Assembly: GCA_938041035.1 (NCBI GenBank)
Contig: CALHYX010000032.1
Coordinates: 1 to 64,000 of the forward strand
DNA length: 64,000 bases
Direction: 5' to 3'
Source: an uncultured Acidimicrobiales bacterium
GTDB taxonomy: Bacteria; Actinomycetota; Acidimicrobiia; Acidimicrobiales; SHLQ01
Each line of letters opens with the position of its first letter. Within the stretch, counting starts at the first letter, position 1. The position numbers were made by a program, and so were the translations under genes. Shown here in pieces: positions 23,891 through 32,862 of the stretch. Below the pieces are notes generated by a model. That model saw only the letters and a list, made by a program, of their open reading frames with translations. It had not been told where the DNA came from and made no database searches.

Positions 23891-26341
23891 GTGGCCCAAC
23901 GAGTCATTCCATTCGTCATCGGCGCGGCGGTGTTCGTGCTGGCGGCGTGCACGCCGCCCCCGGCGAACGAGATCTTTGTCGTCGACACCACAGCGGACAC
24001 CGTCGATGCCAACGTTGGCGATGGCATCTGTGCCGACGCGCTGGGCGCCTGCTCCCTGCGCGCCGCGGTCATGGAAGGCAATGCCGACGCCAACACGACG
24101 GAAATTCAGCTCGCGCAGGGGGCGACGTACACCCTGACCATCGGCGGAAGCGGCGAAGACGGGGCCGCATCCGGCGATCTCGATCTGACCGAGCGGACCT
24201 ATGTCCGCAGTTTCGCCACCTCGGTGGCCCAGACCGCGACGATCGACGCCGCGGGACTCGATCGGGTCATCCACGCCCAAGGCGGCGACTTCCACTTCCT
24301 GGAAGGCCTCACCATCACGGGCGGAGACCCCGGCGCCGACGGCGGCGCGATCCTTCACACTGCAGGCCTGCTCGCCATAGAGGACTCGACGATCGCCGCC
24401 AACGCCGCGGTCGCGGGCGGGGCGATCTCGTCGACCGCCGGAACCCTCTGGATCGAAGACAGCACCATTCACTCGAACACGGCTACCGCCGGCGGCGATG
24501 CCATCCACACGAGCACGACGGCTCGGCTGTTTCAGACCACCCTCGCCACCAACACCGGCAGCGGCAGCGCCGTGCGGGTCGAGCAGGCCGGCATCGAGGT
24601 GTTGTGGTCGACCATCACCGCCGACCTCGGAACCACCCTCGATCTGGTCGACGCCACATCGACCGTGAAGCACTCGATCATCGAAGCCCCCACCGGCTGT
24701 TCGTTGACCGGTTCCGCGGCGCACAGCAGCGAGTTCTCGCTGTACGGCGATGCCAGCTGCCCCGCCGGCGTCGGCGATGAGCAGAACATCGGGGCGGCGC
24801 TCACCGCGCTCGGCGACTACGGCGGTCCGACCCGTACCCGGGTACCGGTCTCCGGTTCGCCGGCCCTCGGCACCCATGCCCCGGGTATCGGTGGCTGTGG
24901 CTCGTCGATGCCGCCGGACGCCCGGGGTGAGGTCCGACCAACCGGATACTGCGATACCGGTGCCGTCGAGACCAACGGTGGCTCGATCGGTCCGGACTGT
25001 CTCCACCCGCCGGTGATCGAGTCCGGTGCGAACCTCCGCCGGTGCGATCTGTCCGATGCCGACCTCGCCGGGGCCAACCTTCAGGGCGCGGTGCTCTTCG
25101 GCGCCAACCTGACCGGCGCCGACCTGACCAACGCCAACCTCGGCGGGGGAACCAATCTCAACGACGCCAACCTGACCGGCGCCGACCTCACGGGAGCGTC
25201 GCTCGGCGCGGCGGACCTGGGTGGTGCCACGATCACCGACGCGGACTTCACCGGGGTCAACGACAGTGCCCTGGTCTCCGGTGGCCTCGTCGGTGATCCG
25301 GCCGCGCTGCCCGCCGATGCCCAGATCATCGCCGGGTACTGGCTAGCACCCGGCGTGTGGCTCTTTGAGGCCGAGCTCAGCGGACAGGACCTCACCGGGG
25401 TGGACATCAACGGCGCCGACCTCTTCCGGGCGAACCTGTCCGGTGCCATCCTCGTCGACGCCAACCTCGCGGGAGCCAGCGGATTCGCACCGGACTTCAC
25501 CGGGGCCGACCTGAGCGGAGCCGACCTCACCGGGGTCTCGCTCAACCAGGGCATCCTCACCGATGCCAATCTGGCGAACGCGGACCTCACCGGCTTTTCG
25601 AGCCAGCGCCTTCGCTCCGGCGGGATCACCGGCACACCGGTGGCGCTGCCGGCCGACGCCTTGCTGGTCGGCGGGTACCTGGTGGTCCCGAACGCCGATC
25701 TTCGCAACGAGGACCTGAGCGGACTCGACCTCGCCGGCGCCGCGCTCGACGATGCCTTGCTTCAGGCCACCAACCTGGCCAACACCGACCTGTCCGGCGC
25801 GTCCCTGGCCAACGCCAGTGCCCGGAACGTGGACCTGTCCGGTGCCGATCTCACGAACGCCGACCTCACGGGTGCGGAACTCGACGTCGCCAACCTCGCC
25901 AATGCCGACCTCACGAACGCCGATCTCACCGGGGTGGCCGACGACTTCATCCGGTCCGGCGGCATCGTGGGCGCGCCCCTCGCGGCGCCCGCCGACGTGG
26001 TGATCGTCGACGGCTACTACATTGCCCCGAACGCCAACCTGACCGCGGCCGCCCTCGTCGGTGCCGATCTCTCCGGCGCCAATCTGGCCGGCGCGACCCT
26101 GACGATCGCCAACCTGGCGAACGCCAATCTGGCGAACGTCGACTTCACCGGCGCCAACCTGCGCAACATCGCCAACCTTTCGAACGTCGACCTCACGGGC
26201 GCCGACTTCACCGACGCCGACCTGAAGAACGCCGATCTCACGACGGCCGACCTCACGGGGGTGACGTGGAGCAACACCCGATGTCCCTCGGGCGTGAACA
26301 GCAGCGTCTACAACCCGGAGACGTGCCTCAACGACCTGTGA
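23891..26341 (+). CDS. Large pentapeptide-repeat lipoprotein
   Basis: This 816-residue protein starts at GTG 23891 (VAQRVIPF), with GGGGGAG 8 nt upstream. Its signal peptide ends in the lipobox VLAAC. Residues about 25-365 form a CSLREA-type parallel beta-helix domain (DGICADALGACSLRAA, then a PDARGE...TGYCDTGA end typical of choice-of-anchor-Q proteins). From about 370 to the end it is made of A(D/N)LxxA pentapeptide repeats in blocks. At residues 463, 576 and 689, exactly 113 apart, a non-pentapeptide hinge recurs (SGGLVGDPAALPAD and variants, followed by GYW or GYL or GYY). It is exported, so it is a surface or periplasmic scaffold or adhesin, not a cytosolic gyrase protector. Confidence 0.88.
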   Translation: MAQRVIPFVIGAAVFVLAACTPPPANEIFVVDTTADTVDANVGDGICADALGACSLRAAVMEGNADANTTEIQLAQGATYTLTIGGSGEDGAASGDLDLTERTYVRSFATSVAQTATIDAAGLDRVIHAQGGDFHFLEGLTITGGDPGADGGAILHTAGLLAIEDSTIAANAAVAGGAISSTAGTLWIEDSTIHSNTATAGGDAIHTSTTARLFQTTLATNTGSGSAVRVEQAGIEVLWSTITADLGTTLDLVDATSTVKHSIIEAPTGCSLTGSAAHSSEFSLYGDASCPAGVGDEQNIGAALTALGDYGGPTRTRVPVSGSPALGTHAPGIGGCGSSMPPDARGEVRPTGYCDTGAVETNGGSIGPDCLHPPVIESGANLRRCDLSDADLAGANLQGAVLFGANLTGADLTNANLGGGTNLNDANLTGADLTGASLGAADLGGATITDADFTGVNDSALVSGGLVGDPAALPADAQIIAGYWLAPGVWLFEAELSGQDLTGVDINGADLFRANLSGAILVDANLAGASGFAPDFTGADLSGADLTGVSLNQGILTDANLANADLTGFSSQRLRSGGITGTPVALPADALLVGGYLVVPNADLRNEDLSGLDLAGAALDDALLQATNLANTDLSGASLANASARNVDLSGADLTNADLTGAELDVANLANADLTNADLTGVADDFIRSGGIVGAPLAAPADVVIVDGYYIAPNANLTAAALVGADLSGANLAGATLTIANLANANLANVDFTGANLRNIANLSNVDLTGADFTDADLKNADLTTADLTGVTWSNTRCPSGVNSSVYNPETCLNDL
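25277..26293 (+). repeat. 339-bp internal coding repeat, three units
   Basis: Within the pentapeptide lipoprotein the hinge codons for SGG(L/I) begin at 25277, 25616 and 25955, exactly 339 bp (113 codons) apart. Each unit consists of the hinge and the following pentapeptide block. The first block upstream (from about 24990) is a degenerate relative. Confidence 0.7.
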
Positions 26342-26359
26342 GGATCGAGCCCACCACCG

Positions 26360-28495
26360 CTAGATGTCGAGTGAGTCCGGGTCCATGAGCGCAGAGTTTC
26401 GCACCAGGTAGTCCCGTCGCCGGGCCACATCGGAGCCCATCAGCGTGTCGAACATGGTGGCCGCGTCCTTGGCCTCGCGGGCGTCGTCCATCGTGAGGCG
26501 GCGCAGGATGCGGGTCTCGGGGTTCAGGGCACACACGGCGAGCTCGTCCACGTTCATCTCGCCCAGACCCTTGAAGCGCTGCCAGCGGATGCTCTCGGGC
26601 TTGCGGTTGCCCTTGCACAGCTCCGCGGTGATCTGCTCCTTCTCCTCGTCGCTGAAGGCCCGGTAGGACTCGCCCGCCACCTTGGTGGTGAACAGGGGCG
26701 GTTGGGCGGCGTAGACCATGCCCGCTTCGAGCAGCGGTGTCATGTACTTGTAGATCAACGTGAGCAGCAGGCACCGAATGTGGCTGCCGTCGACATCGGC
26801 GTCGCACAAGATGATGATGCGGCCGTATCGGGAGTCGGCCAGGGTGAACTCGCGCCCCGAACCCGCACCCACCGCGGTGAAGAGGGCCTGGGCCTCGGCG
26901 TTGTCCAGCACCTGTTTCAGGCTGGCCTTACCGGCGTTCACGACCTTGCCCCGCAGCGGCAGGATCGCCATCGTGCGCGAATCGCGGCCCGCCTTGGCCG
27001 GGCCGGCCGCGGAGTCGCCCTCGACGATCAGCAGTTCGGCCTCGGGGCCGTGTACCCGGCAGTCGGCCAGTTTGTCGGGCATGCCGGTGGAGCCCAGCGC
27101 GGCGGCCCGCCGCTTGTTGTCGAGCTGTTGCTTGGTCGTCACCCGGTTGATGACCGCGTTGGCGATCTTGTCGCGCACCGAGTTGATGTGGGTCTTCTTG
27201 CCCTCGCCTTCAAACCAGGCCGTCATCTGCTCGCGCACGATCGTCGACACGATGCCCTGCACGGGTGGCGTACCGAGCTCCTGTTTGGTCTGGCCGCGGA
27301 ACTGCGGTTCGGCGAACGTCACCTTCACCGCGGCCACGAGGCCTTCCTGGACGTCCTCCTTCGACGCCTTGTGCTCGTTGTTCTTGGCGAGCTTGGCGAG
27401 CTTGCGCACGTCTTTGAGCAACACGCTGTTGACCGCACGGGTCAACGCCTGATCAAAGCCGGCGTGGTGGGTGCCGCCCTTCGGCGTGGGGATCGTGTTG
27501 ACGAACGACTGCACCCGCGTCTCGAAGCTGTTGGTCCAGCGGAGGGCCACATCGACGGTGCATTCGCGCTCGACCAGGGTCATCTTGCCGTCGACCGGGA
27601 CCTTCTCCTCGAAGGTCTCGATACCGCTGATGGTGATGATCCCGCTCACGGGTTCACCGGTGCTCATGTGATCGACGAGGTCGGAGATGCCGCCGCGCGA
27701 CACGAACTCCTCCGGCTCGTTCTTGTGGCCCGTGCGTTTGTCGACCAGCTTGATCTTGAGCCCCGGCACCAGGAAACACGCCCGCATGGCGCGGGTGCGG
27801 ACCTCGTCCCAGTCGATGGCGGCATCGGGATCGAAGATCTCGGTGTCGGGCCAGAACCGCAGCCGGCTGCCGGTCTTGGTCTTGGAAACCTTCTTGATCT
27901 TGGCCAGGGTGTGTCCCGCCTTGAACGCGGTGCCGTCGAACTGGCCGGCGACCCGTTTGCGAAAGCACAGCCGATGGGTGGCGCCGTCGCGGTCGATCTC
28001 GGCGACCAGCTTTTCGGACAGCGCGTTGACGACCGACGCGCCGACGCCGTGCAGCCCGCCCGAGGCGGCGTACGCGCCGCCGCCGAATTTGCCGCCGGCG
28101 TGGAGCTCGGTGAGCACGACCTCCAGCGCGGACACCTTGCGCTTGGGGTGCTTGTCGATCGGGATGCCGCGGCCGTTGTCGGCGACCTCGACCGATCCAT
28201 CGCGATGAAACGTGACCTCCACCTTGTTGGCGAAGCCGGCCGAGGCTTCATCGACGGCGTTGTCGATCAGCTCCCATACGAGGTGCATCAGGCCGGCGGA
28301 GCCGGTGCCGCCGATGTACATGCCGGGCCGTTTGCGAACGGCGTCGAGGCCTTCGAGGGTCTCGATGGCGTCGGCGTCGTACCCGCCGTTCGCCTTGCTC
28401 TTCCTCTTGGTCGTCTTCGCGGTGGACGCACGAGCGGAGGGGGTCTTCTTTTTGGTCATGGTCGTCACGGGTTTGGATGGGGTTCGGGAGGTCAT
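26360..28495 (-). CDS. parE: Type IIA topoisomerase subunit B (topoisomerase IV ParE-like)
   Basis: This 711-residue protein has a GHKL ATPase (KRPGMYIGG, ELIDNAVDEA, DNGRGIPID, GLHGVGASVVNALS), a transducer domain and a TOPRIM domain with EGDSA and DADVDGSHI. The segment EGDSAAGPAKAGRDS differs from the usual EGDSAGG of gyrase. A 40-residue Lys/Ser/Thr-rich N-terminal tail precedes the ATPase; MTKKKTPS at 28459 is an alternative start. It begins 3 nt after the stop of the A subunit, so the two form an operon. The name ParE rather than GyrB rests on its A-subunit partner lacking a GyrA box and on the missing recF/dnaN context. Confidence 0.85.
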   Translation of the reverse strand: MTSRTPSKPVTTMTKKKTPSARASTAKTTKRKSKANGGYDADAIETLEGLDAVRKRPGMYIGGTGSAGLMHLVWELIDNAVDEASAGFANKVEVTFHRDGSVEVADNGRGIPIDKHPKRKVSALEVVLTELHAGGKFGGGAYAASGGLHGVGASVVNALSEKLVAEIDRDGATHRLCFRKRVAGQFDGTAFKAGHTLAKIKKVSKTKTGSRLRFWPDTEIFDPDAAIDWDEVRTRAMRACFLVPGLKIKLVDKRTGHKNEPEEFVSRGGISDLVDHMSTGEPVSGIITISGIETFEEKVPVDGKMTLVERECTVDVALRWTNSFETRVQSFVNTIPTPKGGTHHAGFDQALTRAVNSVLLKDVRKLAKLAKNNEHKASKEDVQEGLVAAVKVTFAEPQFRGQTKQELGTPPVQGIVSTIVREQMTAWFEGEGKKTHINSVRDKIANAVINRVTTKQQLDNKRRAAALGSTGMPDKLADCRVHGPEAELLIVEGDSAAGPAKAGRDSRTMAILPLRGKVVNAGKASLKQVLDNAEAQALFTAVGAGSGREFTLADSRYGRIIILCDADVDGSHIRCLLLTLIYKYMTPLLEAGMVYAAQPPLFTTKVAGESYRAFSDEEKEQITAELCKGNRKPESIRWQRFKGLGEMNVDELAVCALNPETRILRRLTMDDAREAKDAATMFDTLMGSDVARRRDYLVRNSALMDPDSLDI

Positions 28496-28498
28496 GAA

Positions 28499-30943
28499 CT
28501 ACCAGCGGCTGGCGCCGAGTCCGAGAATCGGACGTTCGGTGCGGGTTGCGGTGAGGTCGCGCTTGGTCGGTTCGAGCGGGAACGGCACCGGGTTCGGATC
28601 GGGCTTGCGGGGATCGCCGTCGGAGCCCATGAACACGAGCAGGGTCGCCAAACCGGCCACACTCGCAGCGGCGACCCGTTCGTCATCGGTCAGTTTGGTG
28701 AGGCGGACGCCTCCACCACCGCGGCCCTTGGTGTCGAGTTCAGCGGCCGGCGTGGCCTTGGCCGCTCCCTGGTCGGTGACGACGATGACCGACTCGTCGC
28801 CGACGACGGCGCCCGCAGCACAGACCTCGGCTCCGCCTTTGAGCTTCATGCCGGCGACACCACCGGCCCCGCGACCCTGCACGCTGATCGAATCGACGGC
28901 GGTCCGCAGTGCCTGCGCGTCGGTGCTGACCATGACGATGTCGGCTTCGGCGGGGGCCGTGAAGGCCGCGACGACGCGGTCGCCGGGCTTGAGCTTGATG
29001 AGCGTCTTCGCGTTGCGGGTCTCGGCCACCTCGCTCGGCGTGAGCTGTTTGGCGACGCCTCCCGCGGTGACCAGCACCACGTTTTCGTCGCCGCCGGGCA
29101 CGAACAGCAGATGGATGTCCTCGCCGCGGTTGGTGCCAAAGACCTGGGCTGCGCTCGCGCCGCGGGCCCGGCCCTCGCCGTCGGCCACCTCGTAGGCCGT
29201 GACGATCAGCGCTCGTCCTTCCGAGGTGATCGCGGTCACCGGCGTGGTGGTAGTGGTCAACACGCTGGTTCTCAAGACGTCGTGGCGGCCCGTCTTGTTG
29301 CGCTTGGCGCCCACCGCGGGCACGCGGCCGAGATTGCCCGAGGTCGACAGTGTGATGACGCAGGCTTCGTCGGCGACGTCGGCGTCGGGCGCGATCTCGA
29401 CGTGTTCGTACACCGCCAGGTCCTCGGCGTTCACGATGCGGCTCCGGCGCTCGGTGCCGTAGGCCTCGACCACCTCGGCGAGCTCGCTGAGCACGATCTT
29501 GCGCCGGCGATTCTCCGAGCCGAGGATCTTCTCCAGGTCGGCGATGATCGCATCGAGTTCGTCGCGTTCGTCGATGAGCTTTTGGCGCTCGAGCGCGGTG
29601 AGGCGCCGCAACGGCATGTCGAGAATATGGGTCGCCTGCACCTCGCTGAGATCGAGGGCCATCATGAGCCGTTCGCGCGCTTCGGCGGCGTCGGCCGACC
29701 GGCGGATGATGGTGATGACATCGTCGATGTTGTCGAGGGCGATCAGCAGCCCGCTGACGATGTGGTGGCGATCGCGGGCTTTGGCCAGGCGATAGTTGGA
29801 GCGGCGCACGACGACGTCGAGTCGATGGGCGATGTAGTGCTTGCACAGGTCGTAGATGCCGAGCGTCGTCGGCACGTTGTCGACCAGCACGACGTTGTTC
29901 ACACCGAAGGTCTCCTCGAGCGGCGTGAGCCGGTAGAGGTCGGTGAGCACGGCCTGCGGGTTGACGCCGGGGCGGCATCCGATCTCCAGGCGCATGCCGT
30001 TGATGTGGTCCGACAGGTTGACGATGTGGTTGGGGTCGACGCCGCGGATCTTGTCGTTGCGCACCAGATCCATGACCTTGGCGATGACCTTCTCCGGGCC
30101 CACCTGGTAGGGGAGTTCGGTGATGACGATGCCCTGACGGTTCTTGGCCACCTGCTCGACGTCGGCCTTCGCCCGGATGCGGAACGTGCCTTTGCCGGTC
30201 TCGATGATCTCGCGCAGGCCGGCCGCCTCGTCGGACGTGTCGTCGACGATGATGCCGCCCGAGGGGAAGTCCGGCCCCGGGAGCAGCGCCATCAGCTCAT
30301 CGGTGGTGGGCTTGGGCCGGCGCTTGGTCATCACCAGCTCGATGGCCTTGTAGACCTCGCCGAGGTTGTGGCACGCCATGTTGGTGGCCATGCCGACGGC
30401 GATTCCGGTGGTGCCGTTGACGAGCAGGTTGGGGACGAGCGCCGGCAGGTAGACGGGTTCTTCGCCCTCGCCGTCGTAGGTGGGGCGGAATTCGACGGTG
30501 TCCTCGTCGATCTCGCGCACCATGTCCATGGCGGCGTTGGTGAGGCGACACTCGGTGTAGCGGGCCGCGGCCGGCGGATCGTCGAGGCTGCCGAAGTTGC
30601 CCTGCGGATCGACCATGGTGACCATGCGGCTGAAGTCCTGGCCCATGCGCACGAGGGTGTCGTAGATCGCGCTGTCACCGTGCGGGTGGTATCGGCCCAT
30701 CGTGTCGCCGACGACGCGGGCGGATTTACGATGCGGGTTCTCCGGGCGGAGGCCCATCTGCATCATCGAGTACAGGATGCGGCGCTGCACGGGCTTCAGG
30801 CCGTCGCGCACGTCGGGTATCGCTCGTGAGGTGATGACCGACAGCGAGTAGGCGAGGAAGGACTCGCTCATCTCCTCGGCGACGGGAACATCGATGACCT
30901 CGCGGGCGAAGTCGCCAAATTCGAGCGATTTCTGGTTACTCAT
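28499..30943 (-). CDS. parC: Type IIA topoisomerase subunit A (topoisomerase IV ParC-like)
   Basis: This 814-residue protein carries the breakage-reunion domain: [40 protein letters not shown] (the quinolone pocket with the usual Ser and Asp) and [10 protein letters not shown] with the active-site Tyr near residue 128. A coiled-coil gate and a C-terminal beta-propeller follow. The propeller has Gly-rich turns ([16 protein letters not shown]) but no canonical QRRGGKG GyrA box, which points to decatenating topoisomerase IV rather than gyrase. AAGAGG precedes the ATG. It is the first gene of the pair, order A then B. Confidence 0.87.
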   Translation of the reverse strand: MSNQKSLEFGDFAREVIDVPVAEEMSESFLAYSLSVITSRAIPDVRDGLKPVQRRILYSMMQMGLRPENPHRKSARVVGDTMGRYHPHGDSAIYDTLVRMGQDFSRMVTMVDPQGNFGSLDDPPAAARYTECRLTNAAMDMVREIDEDTVEFRPTYDGEGEEPVYLPALVPNLLVNGTTGIAVGMATNMACHNLGEVYKAIELVMTKRRPKPTTDELMALLPGPDFPSGGIIVDDTSDEAAGLREIIETGKGTFRIRAKADVEQVAKNRQGIVITELPYQVGPEKVIAKVMDLVRNDKIRGVDPNHIVNLSDHINGMRLEIGCRPGVNPQAVLTDLYRLTPLEETFGVNNVVLVDNVPTTLGIYDLCKHYIAHRLDVVVRRSNYRLAKARDRHHIVSGLLIALDNIDDVITIIRRSADAAEARERLMMALDLSEVQATHILDMPLRRLTALERQKLIDERDELDAIIADLEKILGSENRRRKIVLSELAEVVEAYGTERRSRIVNAEDLAVYEHVEIAPDADVADEACVITLSTSGNLGRVPAVGAKRNKTGRHDVLRTSVLTTTTTPVTAITSEGRALIVTAYEVADGEGRARGASAAQVFGTNRGEDIHLLFVPGGDENVVLVTAGGVAKQLTPSEVAETRNAKTLIKLKPGDRVVAAFTAPAEADIVMVSTDAQALRTAVDSISVQGRGAGGVAGMKLKGGAEVCAAGAVVGDESVIVVTDQGAAKATPAAELDTKGRGGGGVRLTKLTDDERVAAASVAGLATLLVFMGSDGDPRKPDPNPVPFPLEPTKRDLTATRTERPILGLGASRW

Positions 30944-30966
30944 GGCCTCTTCTCAGCAGTGCAGAT

Positions 30967-30986
30967 CTCGCCGGCGGACCGGCGAG
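30967..30986 (-). promoter_or_regulatory. Leader hairpin of the topoisomerase operon
   Basis: CTCGCCGG and CCGGCGAG form a perfect 8-bp stem with a 4-nt loop, 23 nt before the ParC start. It would lie in the 5' leader. The rest of the 222-bp divergent spacer has no gene. Confidence 0.35.
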
Positions 30987-31153
30987 AAAATGGGGGCGGT
31001 GGTGGACCGGGGAAGGTGCGAACTGGTGTTCGACCCTAGCGCCGTCGGGAAGCCCCGGGGCGTCGAGGTCGAATCGGCTCCGACCGTATCGTGCCCGGGG
31101 CTCCCTGGCCGTGACCGCCGCGCAGAAGACGACGATGGCCATCGCGCTGGCGG

Positions 31154-31165
31154 TACGGTCGACCC
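31154..31165 (+). promoter_or_regulatory. -10 element of a likely leaderless transcript (epimerase)
   Basis: TACGGT, 6 nt, ATG at 31166; no ribosome site. Confidence 0.55.
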
Positions 31166-32071
31166 ATGAGCGCAGCTCCCGCTTCCGGCGGCACCGAATC
31201 GTCGGCGTGGCCGGTGGTCATCGTGGGTGCGGGTGACCTCGGGATGCGCGTCGCCCGCCTACTGGCCGCGAGGGACCGGCGGGTGGTCGCCGTGCGTCGA
31301 TCCGCAGCCGAGTCCACCCAGGCGGCGACCGCGGTCATCGAGCACGTTCGCGCCGACGCCACCGACCCGGCATCGCTCGCCGGGCTGGCCGACCGGATCG
31401 CCGCTCTGGTGGTCATCCTCACCCCCGACGAGCGCAGTGCGGCCGGATACCGCCGGACCTACGTGGATGCCACCGAGACGCTGCTGCAGCGCTATCGCGG
31501 CCCGGGTCGATCGATGGCGCGCCTCGTCTTTGTGAGCAGCACGGCGGTGTACGGGTTCGACGACGGGCGATGGGTGGACGAGACCACGCCGATCGCCCCG
31601 GTCACGCCCACGGCAGCGGTGCTCGCCGAGGCCGAGGCGCTCGCGGTCGACCAGGGCCCGGAGCGCACGACCATCGTCCGCCTCGCCGGGCTGTACGGCG
31701 GTGCATCCCGAAGGCTGATCGACGGTGTGCGCAACGCCAGCCTGGAACGACCCGCCGGCACCCGCTACACGAACCGGATCCATCGAGACGACGCGGCCGC
31801 GCTGGTCGCGGCGGTGGTGCTGGCCGACGACCCGCCGGCCGCGGTGATCGGGGTCGACGAGGATCCGGCACCGGCGGACGAGGTGTACACCTGGTTAGGG
31901 GACCGGCTCGGCGTCGAGCTCCGCCGGGCACCGTCGGGGGCCTCGCGATCCGGGGCCAACAAGCGGTGCCGCAGCCTGGTTCGGGCGGACCTGGTACCGA
32001 GCCTCGCCTATCCGACCTTTCGGGAGGGGTATGACGCAATACTGGACCCCCCGCAGCAATCCGCCCCGTAG
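31166..32071 (+). CDS. NAD(P)-binding epimerase/dehydratase-like protein (YeeZ-like)
   Basis: This 301-residue protein has a Rossmann motif GAGDLGMRVARLL at residues 21-33 after a 16-residue extension, FVSSTAVYG and a shifted region for the catalytic tyrosine (VYGFDDG), YGGASRRLIDG and a C-terminal YPTFREGYDAIL. This pattern matches the atypical extended SDRs of the YeeZ type, whose substrate is unknown. It has a leaderless promoter, and the nucleotidyltransferase gene follows by 7 bp, so the two are likely co-transcribed. Confidence 0.83.
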   Translation: MSAAPASGGTESSAWPVVIVGAGDLGMRVARLLAARDRRVVAVRRSAAESTQAATAVIEHVRADATDPASLAGLADRIAALVVILTPDERSAAGYRRTYVDATETLLQRYRGPGRSMARLVFVSSTAVYGFDDGRWVDETTPIAPVTPTAAVLAEAEALAVDQGPERTTIVRLAGLYGGASRRLIDGVRNASLERPAGTRYTNRIHRDDAAALVAAVVLADDPPAAVIGVDEDPAPADEVYTWLGDRLGVELRRAPSGASRSGANKRCRSLVRADLVPSLAYPTFREGYDAILDPPQQSAP

Positions 32072-32078
32072 CGAGTAG

Positions 32079-32840
32079 ATGAGCAGCCACCCGATCACGA
32101 TGAGAGAGCTCGATTCCGAACGCTTCAGCGCCGCCCTGGTCGCCATTCCGGGGGCGATCGCCGTCACCCTCGGGGGTTCCCGGGCGGTAGGTCGCGAGCG
32201 GCGGGATTCGGACTGGGACTTCGGGGTGTACTACCGCGAGCACCTCGACACCGACGCGCTGCGGCGACTGGTCGACGAAACGCCAGGGGTGCAGGGCGAG
32301 GTCTTCGAGCCCGGGGATTGGGCCGGATTCATGCACGGCGGGGCGTTTCTCGAGGTCGAAGGGCACAAGGTCGACGTCTTGTACCGCAAGACGTCGGAGG
32401 TGAAGTTCTGGACCGACGAAGCGGCGGCGGGTCGTTTCGAGATCGATCGGGTTCCCGGGTATCTGGCCGGAATGGCCAGTTACGTGCTGGCCGGCGAGTT
32501 GGCCCTCGGGCTGCCGCTCCAGGGTTCGGTCCCCGCATCGCCGTTTCCCGCCGCGCTGCGAGAGAACGCTCCGCCGCGCTGGCGGTGGGAGGCCGATTTC
32601 GCTCTCCAACACGCCCGGATGCATGCCGACCGGTCCGACGCGGCCACCACGAACGGTTTCGTGACCCAGGCCCTGCTGGCGCTCGGCCAGGCCCGCATGG
32701 CCGAGGCGGGGGAGTGGGTCCTCAACGAAAAGGACCTGCTGGTTCGCTCGGCGCTCGCTCCGGCGGCGAAGCGTTACGCCCTGATCCAGGAGCAGCACGG
32801 CCTCGACAGCGCGCTCCAGTGGCTGTCCGAGAGCATCTGA
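32079..32840 (+). CDS. MNT-type nucleotidyltransferase domain protein
   Basis: A 253-residue protein of the polymerase-beta-like nucleotidyltransferase superfamily. GGSRAVGRERRDSDWDFGVYY near residue 32 gives the GS motif and the two metal-binding aspartates, and EVEGHKVDVLYR holds the third acidic residue. The remaining helical region resembles aminoglycoside-nucleotidyltransferase-like proteins (substrate-binding helices with HxxR). A second possible start is ATG 32100. It may adenylylate a small molecule such as an antibiotic; there is no HEPN partner, so a MNT-HEPN toxin-antitoxin role is unlikely. Confidence 0.82.
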   Translation: MSSHPITMRELDSERFSAALVAIPGAIAVTLGGSRAVGRERRDSDWDFGVYYREHLDTDALRRLVDETPGVQGEVFEPGDWAGFMHGGAFLEVEGHKVDVLYRKTSEVKFWTDEAAAGRFEIDRVPGYLAGMASYVLAGELALGLPLQGSVPASPFPAALRENAPPRWRWEADFALQHARMHADRSDAATTNGFVTQALLALGQARMAEAGEWVLNEKDLLVRSALAPAAKRYALIQEQHGLDSALQWLSESI

Positions 32841-32862
32841 GCCGCCCCTCAGCGGTTCCCGG

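Noticed and set aside
23891..28495. Pentapeptide protein next to topoisomerase as a quinolone-protection (Qnr/MfpA-like) pair
   Set aside because: The protein has a signal peptide and lipobox and would be outside the cell, far from DNA. The genes are convergent and not co-transcribed.
26702..30829. A 1375-residue plus-strand ORF opposite the topoisomerase genes
   Set aside because: It lies antisense to two convincingly conserved proteins and has His/Asp/Gly-rich composition typical of GC-rich shadow frames. The same explains other long antisense ORFs in the window.
32079..32840. MNT-HEPN toxin-antitoxin module
   Set aside because: The protein is larger than an MNT antitoxin and no HEPN gene is adjacent.
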